Part shown: positions 1-8,211 of the stretch, in pieces | How the letters are laid out: every line of letters begins with the position of its first letter | Numbering within the stretch: position 1 is the first letter of the stretch | From: Kitasatospora sp. NA04385 | Lineage (GTDB): Bacteria; Actinomycetota; Actinomycetes; Streptomycetales; Streptomycetaceae | Reading direction: 5' to 3' | Assembly: GCF_013364235.1 (NCBI RefSeq) | Contig: NZ_CP054919.1 | Location: 577,570 to 641,569, forward strand | Length of the DNA: 64,000 nt | Notes under the pieces: model-generated | Seen by the model: only the letters and a program-made list of their open reading frames with translations | Databases searched by the model: none | What the model was told of the DNA's origin: nothing | Position numbers and translations under genes: made by a program

Positions 1-521
1 TGGAGGACCGGCTGCGCGCCGAGGCCCTGCTGGAGTCCGCGAAGGACCTGGCCGAGCACGCCTTCGTGGTCGACGCCGTCCGGGCCGCGCTGGCCCCGTT
101 CTGCGCCGAGCTGGCCGTCCCGGAGCGGCCGACCCTGCTGCGCACCGCCGCGATGTGGCACCTGTCCTCCACCGTCACCGGCGTGCTGCGCGAACCCTCC
201 ACCAGCGCACTGGAGTTGGCACTCGCCCTGCACCCGACCCCGGCCGTCTGCGGCACCCCGACCGCGCAGGCCCGGGCGGCGATCGGCGAGTTGGAGCCCT
301 TCGACCGGGGCCTGTACACCGGCGTGGTCGGCTGGGGCGACGCCTCCGGCGACGGCGAGTGGGTGGTGACGCTGCGCTGCGCCGAGGCGGACGGCGACCT
401 GCTGCGCCTGTTCGCGGGTGCGGGCGTGGTCGCCGCCTCCGACCCGGACCTCGAACTCGCCGAGACCGCCGCCAAGTTCCGCACCTTCCTGCACGCGGTG
501 GGCCTGGCGGACGCCCGGTGA
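1..521 (+). CDS. dhbC: Isochorismate synthase, C-terminal part (cut by window edge)
   Basis: The frame is open from base 3 and ends at TGA 519-521, so only about the last 172 residues are present. It converts chorismate to isochorismate, the first committed step to 2,3-dihydroxybenzoate (DHB). The visible part carries the chorismate-binding signature of the EntC/DhbC family: [10 protein letters not shown], then [14 protein letters not shown], then [12 protein letters not shown] and an ELAETAAKF helix near the end. It is followed by the DHB-AMP ligase and isochorismatase on the same strand, which supports the DHB branch over menaquinone (MenF) or salicylate synthesis. The start, the promoter and any 2,3-dihydro-DHB dehydrogenase gene would lie to the left of the window. 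Confidence 0.9.
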   Translation, partial: EDRLRAEALLESAKDLAEHAFVVDAVRAALAPFCAELAVPERPTLLRTAAMWHLSSTVTGVLREPSTSALELALALHPTPAVCGTPTAQARAAIGELEPFDRGLYTGVVGWGDASGDGEWVVTLRCAEADGDLLRLFAGAGVVAASDPDLELAETAAKFRTFLHAVGLADAR

Positions 522-765
522 GCCCGGGCCCGGTGCACCCGCGCCCGGCCGACCCGGCCCAGACCCCGGCCGCGCTCCCGGCCGCGCTCTGGGCCCCGGA
601 TTCGGAAGCCGTAGTGACCCGCCGGTGGAACGGGCTGCTGCTGGACGCGGGGCTGCGGCAGCATGACAGCGCTACCGCCGTCACGACCACCACCGCCGTC
701 ACGACCACCACCGCCACCACGGAATCCCCTTCCCCCCAGCCGAGTTGCCCGCCGGAGGACGCCCG

Positions 766-2373
766 ATGAACCTGTACCCGCCCGAGGCCGCCGCCCGTCA
801 CCGTGCCGCCGGGTACTGGACCGGCGAGCTGCTGGACGCGATGATCCGGCGGCACGCGGCCGCCTCGCCGGACCGGATCGCGGTCACCGACCGGGAGCGC
901 CGGTGGAGTTACGCGGAGCTGGACGCCCGGGCCGACCGGCTGGCGGCCGGGCTGGCGGCGCGCGGGCTGCGCCGGGGCGACCGGGTGGTGCTGCAACTGC
1001 CCAACGTGGCCGAGTTCTTCGAGGTGTTCTTCGGCTTGCTGCGGGCCGGGGTGGTGCCGGTGATGGCGCTGCCCGCGCACCGGCGGGCCGAGGTCTCGTA
1101 CTTCTGCGAGTTCGCCGAGGCCCGGGCGCTGTTCGTGCCGGACCGCCACGAGGGCTTCGACCACCGCGAGTTGGCCGCCGAGGTGCGGGCCGCCGTGCCG
1201 CAGCCGCTGGAGGTGTTCGTGGTCGGCGAGCCCGGACCGTTCACACCGCTGGCCGAACTGCGGGCCCCCGAGGGCGCGTTGCCGCCCGAGCCGCCCGGCT
1301 CCGGAGACCTGGCGTTCCTCCAGCTGTCCGGCGGCTCGACCGGCCTGCCCAAGCTGATCCCGCGCTGCCACGACGACTACCTGTACAGCGTCCGGGCGTC
1401 CGCCGAGATCTGCGGGCTCACCGCCGACTCGGTGTACCTGTGCGCGCTGCCGGCCGCGCACAACTTCCCGCTGTCCTCCCCCGGCACGCTGGGCACGTTC
1501 TTCGCGGGCGGCCGGGTGGTGCTGGCGCCCGACCCGAGCCCGGCCACCGCGCTGGGGCTGATCGCCCGCGAGCGGGTCACCCTGACCGGGGTGGTGCCGC
1601 CGCTGGCGCTGGCCTGGGCGAGCGCCGCCGAGGCCGCGGCGGCCGGGGGCGACGGGCCGGACCTGTCCAGCCTGGAGCTGTTGCAGGTCGGCGGGGCCAA
1701 GCTGAGCGAGGAAGCGGCCCGGCGGCTCGGCCCGGCGCTCGGGTGCCGGTTGCAGCAGGTGTTCGGCATGGCGGAGGGCCTGGTCAACTACACCCGCCCG
1801 GAGGACGACGAGCACACCGTGCTCACCACCCAGGGCCGGCCGATCTCCCCGGACGACGAGGTCCGGGTGGTCGACGACGAGGACCGCGACCTGCCCGACG
1901 GCACCCCCGGCCACCTGCTCACCCGCGGCCCGTACACCATCCGCGGCTACTGGCGGGCGCCCGAGCACAACGCCCGCTCGTTCACCGCGGACGGCTTCTA
2001 CCGCACCGGCGACATCGTCCGGCGCACCGCCACCGGGCACCTGGTGGTGGAGGGCCGGGCGAAGGACCAGATCAACCGGGGCGGTGAGAAGGTGGCCGCC
2101 GAGGAGGTGGAGAACGTGCTGCTGGCCCATCCGGCGGTGCACGACGTGTCGGTGGTGGCGGTGCCGGACGAGTTCCTGGGCGAGCGCTCCTGCGCGTACG
2201 TGATCCTCCGCCCGGGCGCGGACCGGCCCCGGCCGGTCGAGCTGAAGTCCTTCGTGCGGGCCGCCGGGCTGGCCGGGTTCAAGGTCCCGGACCGGGTGGA
2301 GTTCGTCGAGTCGTTCCCGTCCACCGGCATCGGCAAGGTCAGCAAGAAGGACCTGCGCGCCACCTCGCACTGA
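766..2373 (+). CDS. dhbE: 2,3-Dihydroxybenzoate-AMP ligase (stand-alone adenylation enzyme)
   Basis: About 535 residues, the usual length of EntE/DhbE. It activates DHB as an adenylate and loads it on an aryl carrier protein, here most likely the separate carrier encoded at 35844-36164. Visible motifs are the phosphate loop [10 protein letters not shown], the HNFPLSSPG segment whose Asn contacts the aryl hydroxyl in this family, [17 protein letters not shown], and the C-terminal catalytic Lys region [11 protein letters not shown]. The start at 766 was preferred over an in-frame ATG 21 bases upstream because GGAGG at 754-758 is correctly spaced. The 244 bases before it hold a short run of ACC/CGTCACGACC repeats (about 671-720) and no other gene. 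Confidence 0.94.
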   Translation: MNLYPPEAAARHRAAGYWTGELLDAMIRRHAAASPDRIAVTDRERRWSYAELDARADRLAAGLAARGLRRGDRVVLQLPNVAEFFEVFFGLLRAGVVPVMALPAHRRAEVSYFCEFAEARALFVPDRHEGFDHRELAAEVRAAVPQPLEVFVVGEPGPFTPLAELRAPEGALPPEPPGSGDLAFLQLSGGSTGLPKLIPRCHDDYLYSVRASAEICGLTADSVYLCALPAAHNFPLSSPGTLGTFFAGGRVVLAPDPSPATALGLIARERVTLTGVVPPLALAWASAAEAAAAGGDGPDLSSLELLQVGGAKLSEEAARRLGPALGCRLQQVFGMAEGLVNYTRPEDDEHTVLTTQGRPISPDDEVRVVDDEDRDLPDGTPGHLLTRGPYTIRGYWRAPEHNARSFTADGFYRTGDIVRRTATGHLVVEGRAKDQINRGGEKVAAEEVENVLLAHPAVHDVSVVAVPDEFLGERSCAYVILRPGADRPRPVELKSFVRAAGLAGFKVPDRVEFVESFPSTGIGKVSKKDLRATSH

Positions 2374-2399
2374 TCGTCCGTCAGAAAGGCACTCCCCCC

Positions 2400-3044
2400 A
2401 TGGCCATTCCCGCCGTCCCCGGCTACGAGCTGCCCGTCGGCCTGCCGCCGCGCCGCGTCCCGTGGCAGGTCGACCCGGCCCGGGCCGCCGTCCTGGTGCA
2501 CGACCTGCAGCACTACTTCCTGGCCGCCTTCCCGTCCGCCGGGCCGCCGCTGGAACCGGTGCTGGCCAACACCGCGCGGATCCTGGCGGCCGCCCGGACG
2601 GCCGGGGTGCCGGTGTTCTACTCGCACCAGCGCGGCGGCCAGAGCCCCGAACAGCGGGGCCTGCAACTGGACTTCTGGGGCCCCGGGCTGCCCGCCGACG
2701 AGCACGCCCAGGGGATGCCCGCCGCCGTCGCGCCCGAGCCCGGGGACCGGCTGGTGCTGAAGTGGAAGTACAGCGCGTTCGTCCGCACCGACCTCGCCGA
2801 GCAGTTGGCCGCCCTCGGCCGCGACCAACTGGTGATCGTCGGCGTGTACGCCCACATCGGGGTGCAGATGACGGCCGCCGACGCCTGGCAGCGCGACTTG
2901 CAGGCGTTCGTGGTCGCCGACGCGGTCGCCGACTTCTCCGCCGAGCAGCACCGCGAGGCGCTGCGCTGGACGGCCGGGAAGTGCGCCGTCGTGCTGGACA
3001 CCGCGCAGGTGCTGGAGCGGCTGCCCGGGGACGACGCCGCGTGA
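2400..3044 (+). CDS. dhbB: Isochorismatase without aryl carrier domain
   Basis: 214 residues, against about 285-310 for EntB/DhbB. It hydrolyses isochorismate to 2,3-dihydro-2,3-dihydroxybenzoate plus pyruvate. Family marks are VHDLQHYFL with the catalytic Asp near residue 37, LKWKYSAF with the Lys, and VYAHIGVQMTAADAWQRD followed by VADAVADFS. The protein stops at ERLPGDDAA, just where the C-terminal aryl carrier domain normally begins, and no GxDS carrier motif follows in any frame. The carrier role must therefore be provided elsewhere, and the discrete carrier at 35844-36164 fits. The stop overlaps the start of the next gene by four bases (GTGA), implying translational coupling. Confidence 0.93.
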   Translation: MAIPAVPGYELPVGLPPRRVPWQVDPARAAVLVHDLQHYFLAAFPSAGPPLEPVLANTARILAAARTAGVPVFYSHQRGGQSPEQRGLQLDFWGPGLPADEHAQGMPAAVAPEPGDRLVLKWKYSAFVRTDLAEQLAALGRDQLVIVGVYAHIGVQMTAADAWQRDLQAFVVADAVADFSAEQHREALRWTAGKCAVVLDTAQVLERLPGDDAA

Positions 3045-3586
3045 CGCCCGCCGCCCCCACCGCCGAGCCGGTCGCGCGGCCGGTCGCCGTGCGCACCGAC
3101 TTCCGCGACGCCCGTGCGCTGTACGAGCTGTCGCTGCCGTTCCTGCGCTCGGGGGCGCTGCGCGCCCGCACCCCGGCGGACTACCGGCGGGCCGCGGACA
3201 CCTTCCTGGTGGTCCGCAGCGCGCCCGGCGGACCGGACGGCGGGCTGGACCGCGGGCTGGACGGGCAGCCCGGCGGCGCGCTGGACGCCTGCGTGGCGCT
3301 GCGCGTGCTGGCGCCCGAGCCCGGGCACCCGCCGACCGGCGTGCTGCACAACCTGTGCGTGCGGTCCGGGCGACAGGGCCTGGGCCTGGGCGGCCTGCTG
3401 GTGGCCGCCGTACTGGCGCACGCCCGCCGCAGCGCGCTGTCCGCCGTGGTCACCGCCACCACCGGCGACGGCGCGCTGTTCCTCCGCCACGGCTTCGCCG
3501 AGGTCCCGGCCGCGGCCGCACCGCCGTCCTGGGCCGCCGAGTTGGACCCGTCCCGCGGCTCCCGGGTCTTCCGCCGCCTGCTGTGA
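3041..3586 (+). CDS. GNAT acetyltransferase resembling N-acetylglutamate synthase
   Basis: 181 residues from GTG 3041, which overlaps the isochorismatase stop as GTGA. The fold marks of the GNAT family are visible: a beta-strand LHNLCV, the acetyl-CoA loop RQGLGLGGLL, then TATTGDGALFLRHGF near the end. The opening LYELSLPFLRSGALRARTP and the closing PPSWAAELDP...RVFRRLL resemble short stand-alone N-acetylglutamate synthases, in which this helix contacts the amino acid. Its place in the DHB operon, together with the iron-boxed ArgB-like gene at the other end of the cluster, suggests a role in ornithine supply. That role is an inference; it could instead acetylate another amine, and the substrate is not proven by sequence. 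Confidence 0.75.
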   Translation: MTPAAPTAEPVARPVAVRTDFRDARALYELSLPFLRSGALRARTPADYRRAADTFLVVRSAPGGPDGGLDRGLDGQPGGALDACVALRVLAPEPGHPPTGVLHNLCVRSGRQGLGLGGLLVAAVLAHARRSALSAVVTATTGDGALFLRHGFAEVPAAAAPPSWAAELDPSRGSRVFRRLL

Positions 3587-3674
3587 GCGGCACCCGCGAG
3601 CGGCCGGTCCGGAGAGCCCGGCGGAGCGCGCTACGGCCACGGCGGGTGCCGGGGCCGGGCCGGGTGCCAGGGCC

Positions 3675-3960
3675 GGGGCGGTAGGTGAGGTCGCGGGCGG
3701 GCCGGGTGCCGGTGGCCGGGAAGCGGTCGGCGGCGGTGACCGCGCAGGACGGCGCGGACGGGCCGTAGGCACCAGGCTTTCCGCCCTCGACGGCGACCAT
3801 CACGGGCCGCCGACCGAGGGCGGCGCACATGCCGAGGGCATCGGCGTACGGGGTGGCGGGCCGCGGGTGGTCCGCAGCAGCAGGACGTCAGCGGGCCCCG
3901 GTCGGCGATCCGGACGGCCGGTTCGGTGGGGTCGGGCCAGAACGCGCGGGGCCGGATGTC
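3675..3960 (-). pseudogene. Possible decayed gene remnant, family unknown
   Basis: This 474-base gap between the GNAT and hydrolase genes (3587-4060) holds protein-like sequence on the minus strand that changes frame twice. Pieces read PDPTEPAVRIADRGP, then DVLLLRTTRG, then ATPYADALGMCAALGRR followed by PVMVAVEGGKPGAYGPSAP. Each join needs one extra base, at about 3892 and 3859. Codon use is as expected for coding DNA here. I do not recognise the family. It may be a broken gene, or an intact gene hit by sequencing deletions; alternatively the resemblance to coding is chance in GC-rich DNA. Confidence 0.3.
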
Positions 3961-4060
3961 GGTGCCCGTCCCGGCGGGCGCGGCCGCGGCTCGCCGTTCG
4001 GTTGGCGAGACGGTGCGCCGGGCGGGAATGAACGGCGGGCCGCGGGTGCTCGGGGCCGGT

Positions 4061-4882
4061 ATGGATCTCTCACTGCCCCCGGTCGCCGCCGTCCCCGCCG
4101 CGCACGGCGGCCTCGTCCGACACGGCGTCAGCTACGCGCTGCACACCGGCTTCCGCCCGCTGCTGCTGGACCTGCACGTGCCGGCCGGACCGGGGCCGTT
4201 CCCGGTGGTGGTGTGGCTGCACGGCGGCGCGTTCCGGGCGGGCGACCGGCGCTACCTGCCGGACACCCTGCGGCCCGACTCGGTGTTCGAGGCGCTGGTG
4301 GCGGCGGGCGTCGCGGTCGCGACGGTCGACTACCGGCTCTCCGGCGAGGCCGTCTTCCCGGCCCAACTCGACGACGTGACGGCCGCGTTGCGCTACCTGC
4401 GGGCGTACGCCGGGGAGCTGGGCCTGGACGCCGACCGGCTCGGCGTGTGGGGCGAGTCCGCGGGCGCGACGCTGGGCGCGCTCGCGGCGCTGACCACCGA
4501 CGCGGTCTCGGCCGCCGTCTGCTGGTACCCGCCCACCGACCTGGCCGCCCTCGGCCACGGCGGGCCGGACTCGCCGATCCACCAGCTGCTGGGCGGCGCC
4601 CCGGCCGAGCTGCCCGGTCCGGCCGCGCTGGCCAGCCCGGTCCGGCAGGTGACGCCGGCCGCGCCGCCGTTCCTGCTGGTGCACGGCGTGCAGGACGAGC
4701 AGGTGCCGTTCGCCCAGTCCGAGGCGCTGCACGAGCGGCTGCTCGCGGCGGGCGCCCGCTCCGTCCTGAGGCCGGTCGAGGGCGCCCGGCACTGCTTCGC
4801 CGGGTACCCGGACGTCCCGGCCCTGGTCGCCGACGCGGTGGCGTTCCTGGCCGCCGAACTCGCCCCGCGCCCCGCGGCCTGA
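4061..4882 (+). CDS. Alpha/beta hydrolase (esterase/BD-FAE type)
   Basis: 273 residues from ATG 4061; an in-frame ATG at 4028 and longer starts are possible, none with a strong ribosome-binding site. It has the oxyanion segment VVVWLHGGAFRAGDR, the nucleophile elbow GESAGA, a late Asp in HGVQDEQVPF and the catalytic His in GARHCF, which is the typical Ser-Asp-His order of carboxylesterase-like hydrolases. There is no signal peptide, so it acts in the cytoplasm. Since the NRPS proteins here lack a thioesterase, it is a candidate for chain release, or for cleaving the ferric siderophore after uptake. It has its own space after the DHB operon and ends facing the permease genes. Its role in the pathway is inferred from position only. 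Confidence 0.78.
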   Translation: MDLSLPPVAAVPAAHGGLVRHGVSYALHTGFRPLLLDLHVPAGPGPFPVVVWLHGGAFRAGDRRYLPDTLRPDSVFEALVAAGVAVATVDYRLSGEAVFPAQLDDVTAALRYLRAYAGELGLDADRLGVWGESAGATLGALAALTTDAVSAAVCWYPPTDLAALGHGGPDSPIHQLLGGAPAELPGPAALASPVRQVTPAAPPFLLVHGVQDEQVPFAQSEALHERLLAAGARSVLRPVEGARHCFAGYPDVPALVADAVAFLAAELAPRPAA

Positions 4883-4924
4883 GCCACACCCGGCACCCCG
4901 CCGCCGGGCGGGCCCGGCCGCCGA

Positions 4925-4966
4925 CCCGGCGGTGGTCGTCCACGACCCGGCGGTGGTCGTCCACGA
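4925..4966. repeat. Two tandem 21-bp repeats
   Basis: The unit CCCGGCGGTGGTCGTCCACGA occurs twice head to tail, immediately after the hydrolase gene in the 237-base gap between two convergent genes (4883-5119). Nothing else was recognised in this gap apart from a loose inverted repeat around GCGCCGTACGG at about 5075-5088 and 5123-5135. Confidence 0.7.
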
Positions 4967-5119
4967 CGCGGACCGGGGCCGGCTCCTGCTGCGTCCGCCG
5001 CCCGGCGGCACCCTGGTGCGCGCCGCTCCGGAACGGCTCTGGCGCCGCCCCGCCCGACCTCCGTACCGGCCCGTGCGCCGTACGGGCCCGGCGGGGCGGC
5101 GTCCAGGCCGGTGCGATGC

Positions 5120-6220
5120 TCAGGCCGTACGGCGCCACTGGGCGGCGATCAGCCAGACCAGGTAGCCGCCGCCGACCACGCCGGTGAGGATGCCGACCGG
5201 CAACTGGGTGGGGGCGAGCAGGCGTTGGGCGGCCAGGTCGGAGAGGGCCAGCAGCAGGGCGCCGAGCAGCGCGGAGCCGAGCAGGTTGGGGCCGGTGGCG
5301 CGGGTGAGCCGACGGACGGCCTGCGGGGCGATCAGGGCGACGAACGGGACGGGCCCGGCGGCGGCCGTCGCGGCGGCGGTGAGCGCCACGCCGGTGAGCA
5401 CCAGCCGCAGTTGGACGGACTCGGTGCGCACGCCGAGCGCGGCGGCCGTGTCGTCGCCGAGTTCCAGCAGCTGTAGCGGGCGGCCGAGCAGCAGCGCGGC
5501 GGGCAGCAGCACCAGCAGGGCCAGCGCCATCGGCGTGCAGTGCTCCCAGCCGCGGGCGTTGAGGCTGCCGGTGAGCCAGACGGCGGCGCTCTGCGCGTCG
5601 CTGAACGAGGCCCGGGCGATCAGGTAGGCGTTGAGCGAGGAGAGCAGCGAGGAGAGGCCGATGCCGACCAGGACCAGCCGGTAGCCCTGGGTGCCGCCGC
5701 GCCGGGCCAGCAAGTAGACCAGCAGCGAGGTGAGCAGTCCGCCGACCACCGCGCCGCCCGCGACGGCGGCCGCGGTGCCGCCGATCAGCAGGATGACGGT
5801 GAGCGCGCCGGTGGCCGAGCCGACGGTGAAGCCGATGACGTCCGGGCTGCCGAGCGGGTTGCGGGCCAGGGTCTGGAACAGCGCCCCGGCGAGGCCGAGC
5901 GCCGCGCCGACCAGGAGGGCGGTGAGCAGTCTGGGCAGCCGCACCTCCATGACGATGTACCGGTCGGCGCGCCGTCCGCCGCCGCCGAGGATGTCGAGCA
6001 CGTCCCGGACGGGCAGCGGGTAGTCGCCGGCGGTGAGGGTCCAGGCGGCGGTGCCGAGCAGGGCGAGCAGCAGCAGGCCGGTGACCAGGGCGGCGCGCGG
6101 GTGCCAGCGCAGCGAGCGGCCGCCGGGCAGCGGCAGGGCCCGGATCGGGAGCCTGACCCGGGCGGGGGCGAGGTCGGCCTTCACGGTGTTCGCGGCGTTC
6201 ACGGCCTTCACGGTGTTCAC
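5120..6220 (-). CDS. Ferric-siderophore ABC importer permease (FecCD/BtuC family), second subunit
   Basis: About 366 residues from GTG 6220, overlapping the stop of the preceding permease gene as GTGA. It is a many-pass inner-membrane protein of the FecCD family and would pair with the product of 6217-7266. Family marks are GAALGLAGALFQTLARNPLG, DVIGFTVGS, GDDTAAALGV and VPFVALIAPQAVRRL. The N-terminus (NTVKAVNAANTVKAD) is low-complexity and extends before the first membrane span. It is the last gene of the iron-box-controlled run that starts at 8096. No ATP-binding subunit gene lies next to it in this window. Confidence 0.93.
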   Translation of the reverse strand: MNTVKAVNAANTVKADLAPARVRLPIRALPLPGGRSLRWHPRAALVTGLLLLALLGTAAWTLTAGDYPLPVRDVLDILGGGGRRADRYIVMEVRLPRLLTALLVGAALGLAGALFQTLARNPLGSPDVIGFTVGSATGALTVILLIGGTAAAVAGGAVVGGLLTSLLVYLLARRGGTQGYRLVLVGIGLSSLLSSLNAYLIARASFSDAQSAAVWLTGSLNARGWEHCTPMALALLVLLPAALLLGRPLQLLELGDDTAAALGVRTESVQLRLVLTGVALTAAATAAAGPVPFVALIAPQAVRRLTRATGPNLLGSALLGALLLALSDLAAQRLLAPTQLPVGILTGVVGGGYLVWLIAAQWRRTA

Positions 6221-7266
6221 AGTCGGGCGATCCTCCGGCCGCGCACCAGCGCGATGAAGAGCGGGGCGCCGAGGAAGGCGGTGACCACGCCGACCTGGAG
6301 TTCGGCGGGGCGCAGCAGCAGCCGGCCGAGGATGTCGGAGGCGAGCAGCAGGACGGGGGCGAGCGCGGCGGAGAGCAGCATGATCCAGCGCTGGTCGGGG
6401 CCGCACAGGTGGCGGGCGAGGTGCGGGACGGCGAGGCCGACGAAGGCGATCGGGCCGACGGCGGCGGTGGCGGCCCCGCACAGCAGGGTGATGGCGAGCA
6501 GGCTGAAGGCGCGGGTGCGGCCGGGGTGGGCGCCGAGGGCGTGGCCGGTGTCGTCGCCGAGGGCGAGCGCGTTGAGCGGGCGGCCGAGCAGCAGCGCGAG
6601 CACGCCGCCGACCAGCAGGAACGGCAGGACCTGGCCGAAGGCGGCGGAGTCGACGCCCGCGAAGGTGCCGATCTGCCAGTAGCGGAAGCGGTTGAGGGTC
6701 TGCGGGTCGAGCAGGATCAGGCCGTTGACGAAGGCGGTGAGCACGGCGGTGACGGCGGTGCCGGCCAGCGCGAGCCGGGCGGGGGTGGCGGCGCCGCGCC
6801 CGCCGCCGCCGAGGACCTGCACGACGAAGGCGGCGACGGCGGCGCCGAGCAGCGCGAACCAGACGAAGGCGTGGAAGGTCCGCAGGTCGAACAGGGCGGT
6901 GCCGGCGGCGACGGCGGCCGCGGCGCCGCCGTTGATGCCGAGCAGGCCGGGGTCGGCGAGCGGGTTGCGGGTGAGGGCCTGCATCATCGCGCCGGAGATG
7001 CCGAGCGCGGCGCCGACGGCGATGCCGAGCAGGGTGCGCGGGATGCGCGAGTGGTGCACCGCGATCCAGTCCTCGCCGGTCGGGTCGCGGTGCAGGAGCA
7101 CGTGCAGGACCTGGCCGGGGGGGATGGCGCGGGCGCCGACGCCGAGCGAGAGGACGGCGAGGACCGCGAGCAGGGCGAGGGCACCGAACAGCCAGGCGGT
7201 GCGGCGGGCGGCGGTGGCGGGGCGGCGGCGGGGTGCGGCGGCCCGGGCCGGGGCGTGCGTGCTCAT
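6217..7266 (-). CDS. Ferric-siderophore ABC importer permease (FecCD/BtuC family), first subunit
   Basis: 349 residues from ATG 7266, which overlaps the upstream stop as ATGA. Multi-pass membrane protein of the FecCD family: VGAALGISGAMMQALTRNPLADP, GLLGINGG, LALGDDTGHALG, IAFVGLAVPHLARHLCGPD and LQVGVVTAFLGAPLF are all family-typical. It forms the membrane channel together with the next gene and would receive ferric siderophore from a binding lipoprotein such as that at 34812-35810. It is tightly coupled to the siderophore-interacting protein upstream, so uptake and iron release are probably made together under iron limitation. Confidence 0.94.
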   Translation of the reverse strand: MSTHAPARAAAPRRRPATAARRTAWLFGALALLAVLAVLSLGVGARAIPPGQVLHVLLHRDPTGEDWIAVHHSRIPRTLLGIAVGAALGISGAMMQALTRNPLADPGLLGINGGAAAAVAAGTALFDLRTFHAFVWFALLGAAVAAFVVQVLGGGGRGAATPARLALAGTAVTAVLTAFVNGLILLDPQTLNRFRYWQIGTFAGVDSAAFGQVLPFLLVGGVLALLLGRPLNALALGDDTGHALGAHPGRTRAFSLLAITLLCGAATAAVGPIAFVGLAVPHLARHLCGPDQRWIMLLSAALAPVLLLASDILGRLLLRPAELQVGVVTAFLGAPLFIALVRGRRIARL

Positions 7267-8096
7267 GAGTGCGGGGTGTGCTCGTCCTCGTGGTGGTCGT
7301 GGTTGGCGGTGCCGCGCTTCCAGTAGCCGTCCACGTCGACCTGGTCGCGGGTCAGGCCGCGTTCGGTGCGCAGGTGGCGGCGGATCGGGCGGAGCGTGTG
7401 GGCTTCGCCGGCGATCCAGGCGAAGCCCATGCCGGGGGGCAGTTCGGCGGCCCGGACGGCGCGTTCGAGGTGGTCGGTGGTGCCGGGGGCGGCGCTGCCG
7501 CGGTGCAGCCAGACGACGGTGGCGTCGGCGGCGGTGGGCAGGTGCTGCTCGTGCTCGGGGCCGGCGACCTCGGCGAAGGCGAGCACCCGGACGCCGGCGG
7601 GCAGCATCTCCAGCCAGCGGGCGAGCGCGGGCAGGGCGGTCTCGTCGGCGCCGAGCAGGTACCAGTCGTGGACGAAGTCGATCTCCTCGGAGCCGCGCGG
7701 CCCGAACACGCCGAGCTTCATGCCGGGTTCGGCGGCGGCCGCCCAGCCGGAGCCGACGCCGCCGTCGTGCAGGACCATGTCGATGTCCAGTTCGCGGGCC
7801 TCGCGCCGGTAGTGGCGGATCGTGTAGTCCCGGGTGATCGGCTCGACCGGGGCGTCCATCCAGGTGTCGTCGCGGACCACGGGCTCGACCGGGAGGTCCT
7901 GGCCGGGCTCGGCGAAGCAGAGCTTCACGTGGTCGGTGGGGGCCTGCTCGCAGAAGCCCTCCAGGGCGTCCCCGGCGAAGGTGACCCTGACCGTGCCGGG
8001 GGTGATCCGCTGGACCCGCTTGACGTCCAGCAGGCGGTACTTGAGCGGGTGCCGGACGATCCGCATGCGCGGCGGTGCGGCCTGGGTGGTGGTCAT
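7263..8096 (-). CDS. Siderophore-interacting protein (flavin-dependent ferric-siderophore reductase family)
   Basis: 277 residues, the usual length for the SIP/ViuB family. It is a cytoplasmic enzyme that reduces ferric siderophore after uptake to free the iron. Visible marks are RVTFAGDALEGF, the flavin-binding RDYTIRHYR, VFGPRGSEE, the Asp-Glu-Thr site ADETALPALARWLE and the C-terminal GYWKRG helix. The tail NHDHHEDEHTPHS is unusually rich in His and acidic residues and could bind metal, although such tails also arise by drift. It is the first gene after the iron box at 8193-8211 and overlaps the permease gene by four bases. Confidence 0.95.
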   Translation of the reverse strand: MTTTQAAPPRMRIVRHPLKYRLLDVKRVQRITPGTVRVTFAGDALEGFCEQAPTDHVKLCFAEPGQDLPVEPVVRDDTWMDAPVEPITRDYTIRHYRREARELDIDMVLHDGGVGSGWAAAAEPGMKLGVFGPRGSEEIDFVHDWYLLGADETALPALARWLEMLPAGVRVLAFAEVAGPEHEQHLPTAADATVVWLHRGSAAPGTTDHLERAVRAAELPPGMGFAWIAGEAHTLRPIRRHLRTERGLTRDQVDVDGYWKRGTANHDHHEDEHTPHS

Positions 8097-8192
8097 CGGT
8101 CAGCCCATTCGATCGGTGGTGGCCGGGACGAGCGGCGCGGTGCGGCCGTCCCGGGTGTTCCCGGGGCGGCCGCACCGCGCCGACGCTTGAGC

Positions 8193-8211
8193 TTAGGCTA
8201 GCCTAACCTTT
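8193..8211 (-). promoter_or_regulatory. Iron box (DmdR/IdeR-type operator) before the uptake genes
   Basis: TTAGGCTAGCCTAACCTTT matches the 19-bp actinobacterial iron-box consensus TTAGGTTAGGCTAACCTAA at 15 positions. It lies about 100 bases upstream of the siderophore-interacting protein start and overlaps the stop codon of the exporter gene, so the uptake genes can be switched separately from the long biosynthetic run. Confidence 0.85.

Noticed and set aside
175..3171. 998-codon open frame on the minus strand opposite the DHB genes
   Set aside because: Arg/Ala/Pro-rich translation with no motif; antisense shadow of isochorismate synthase, DHB ligase and isochorismatase.
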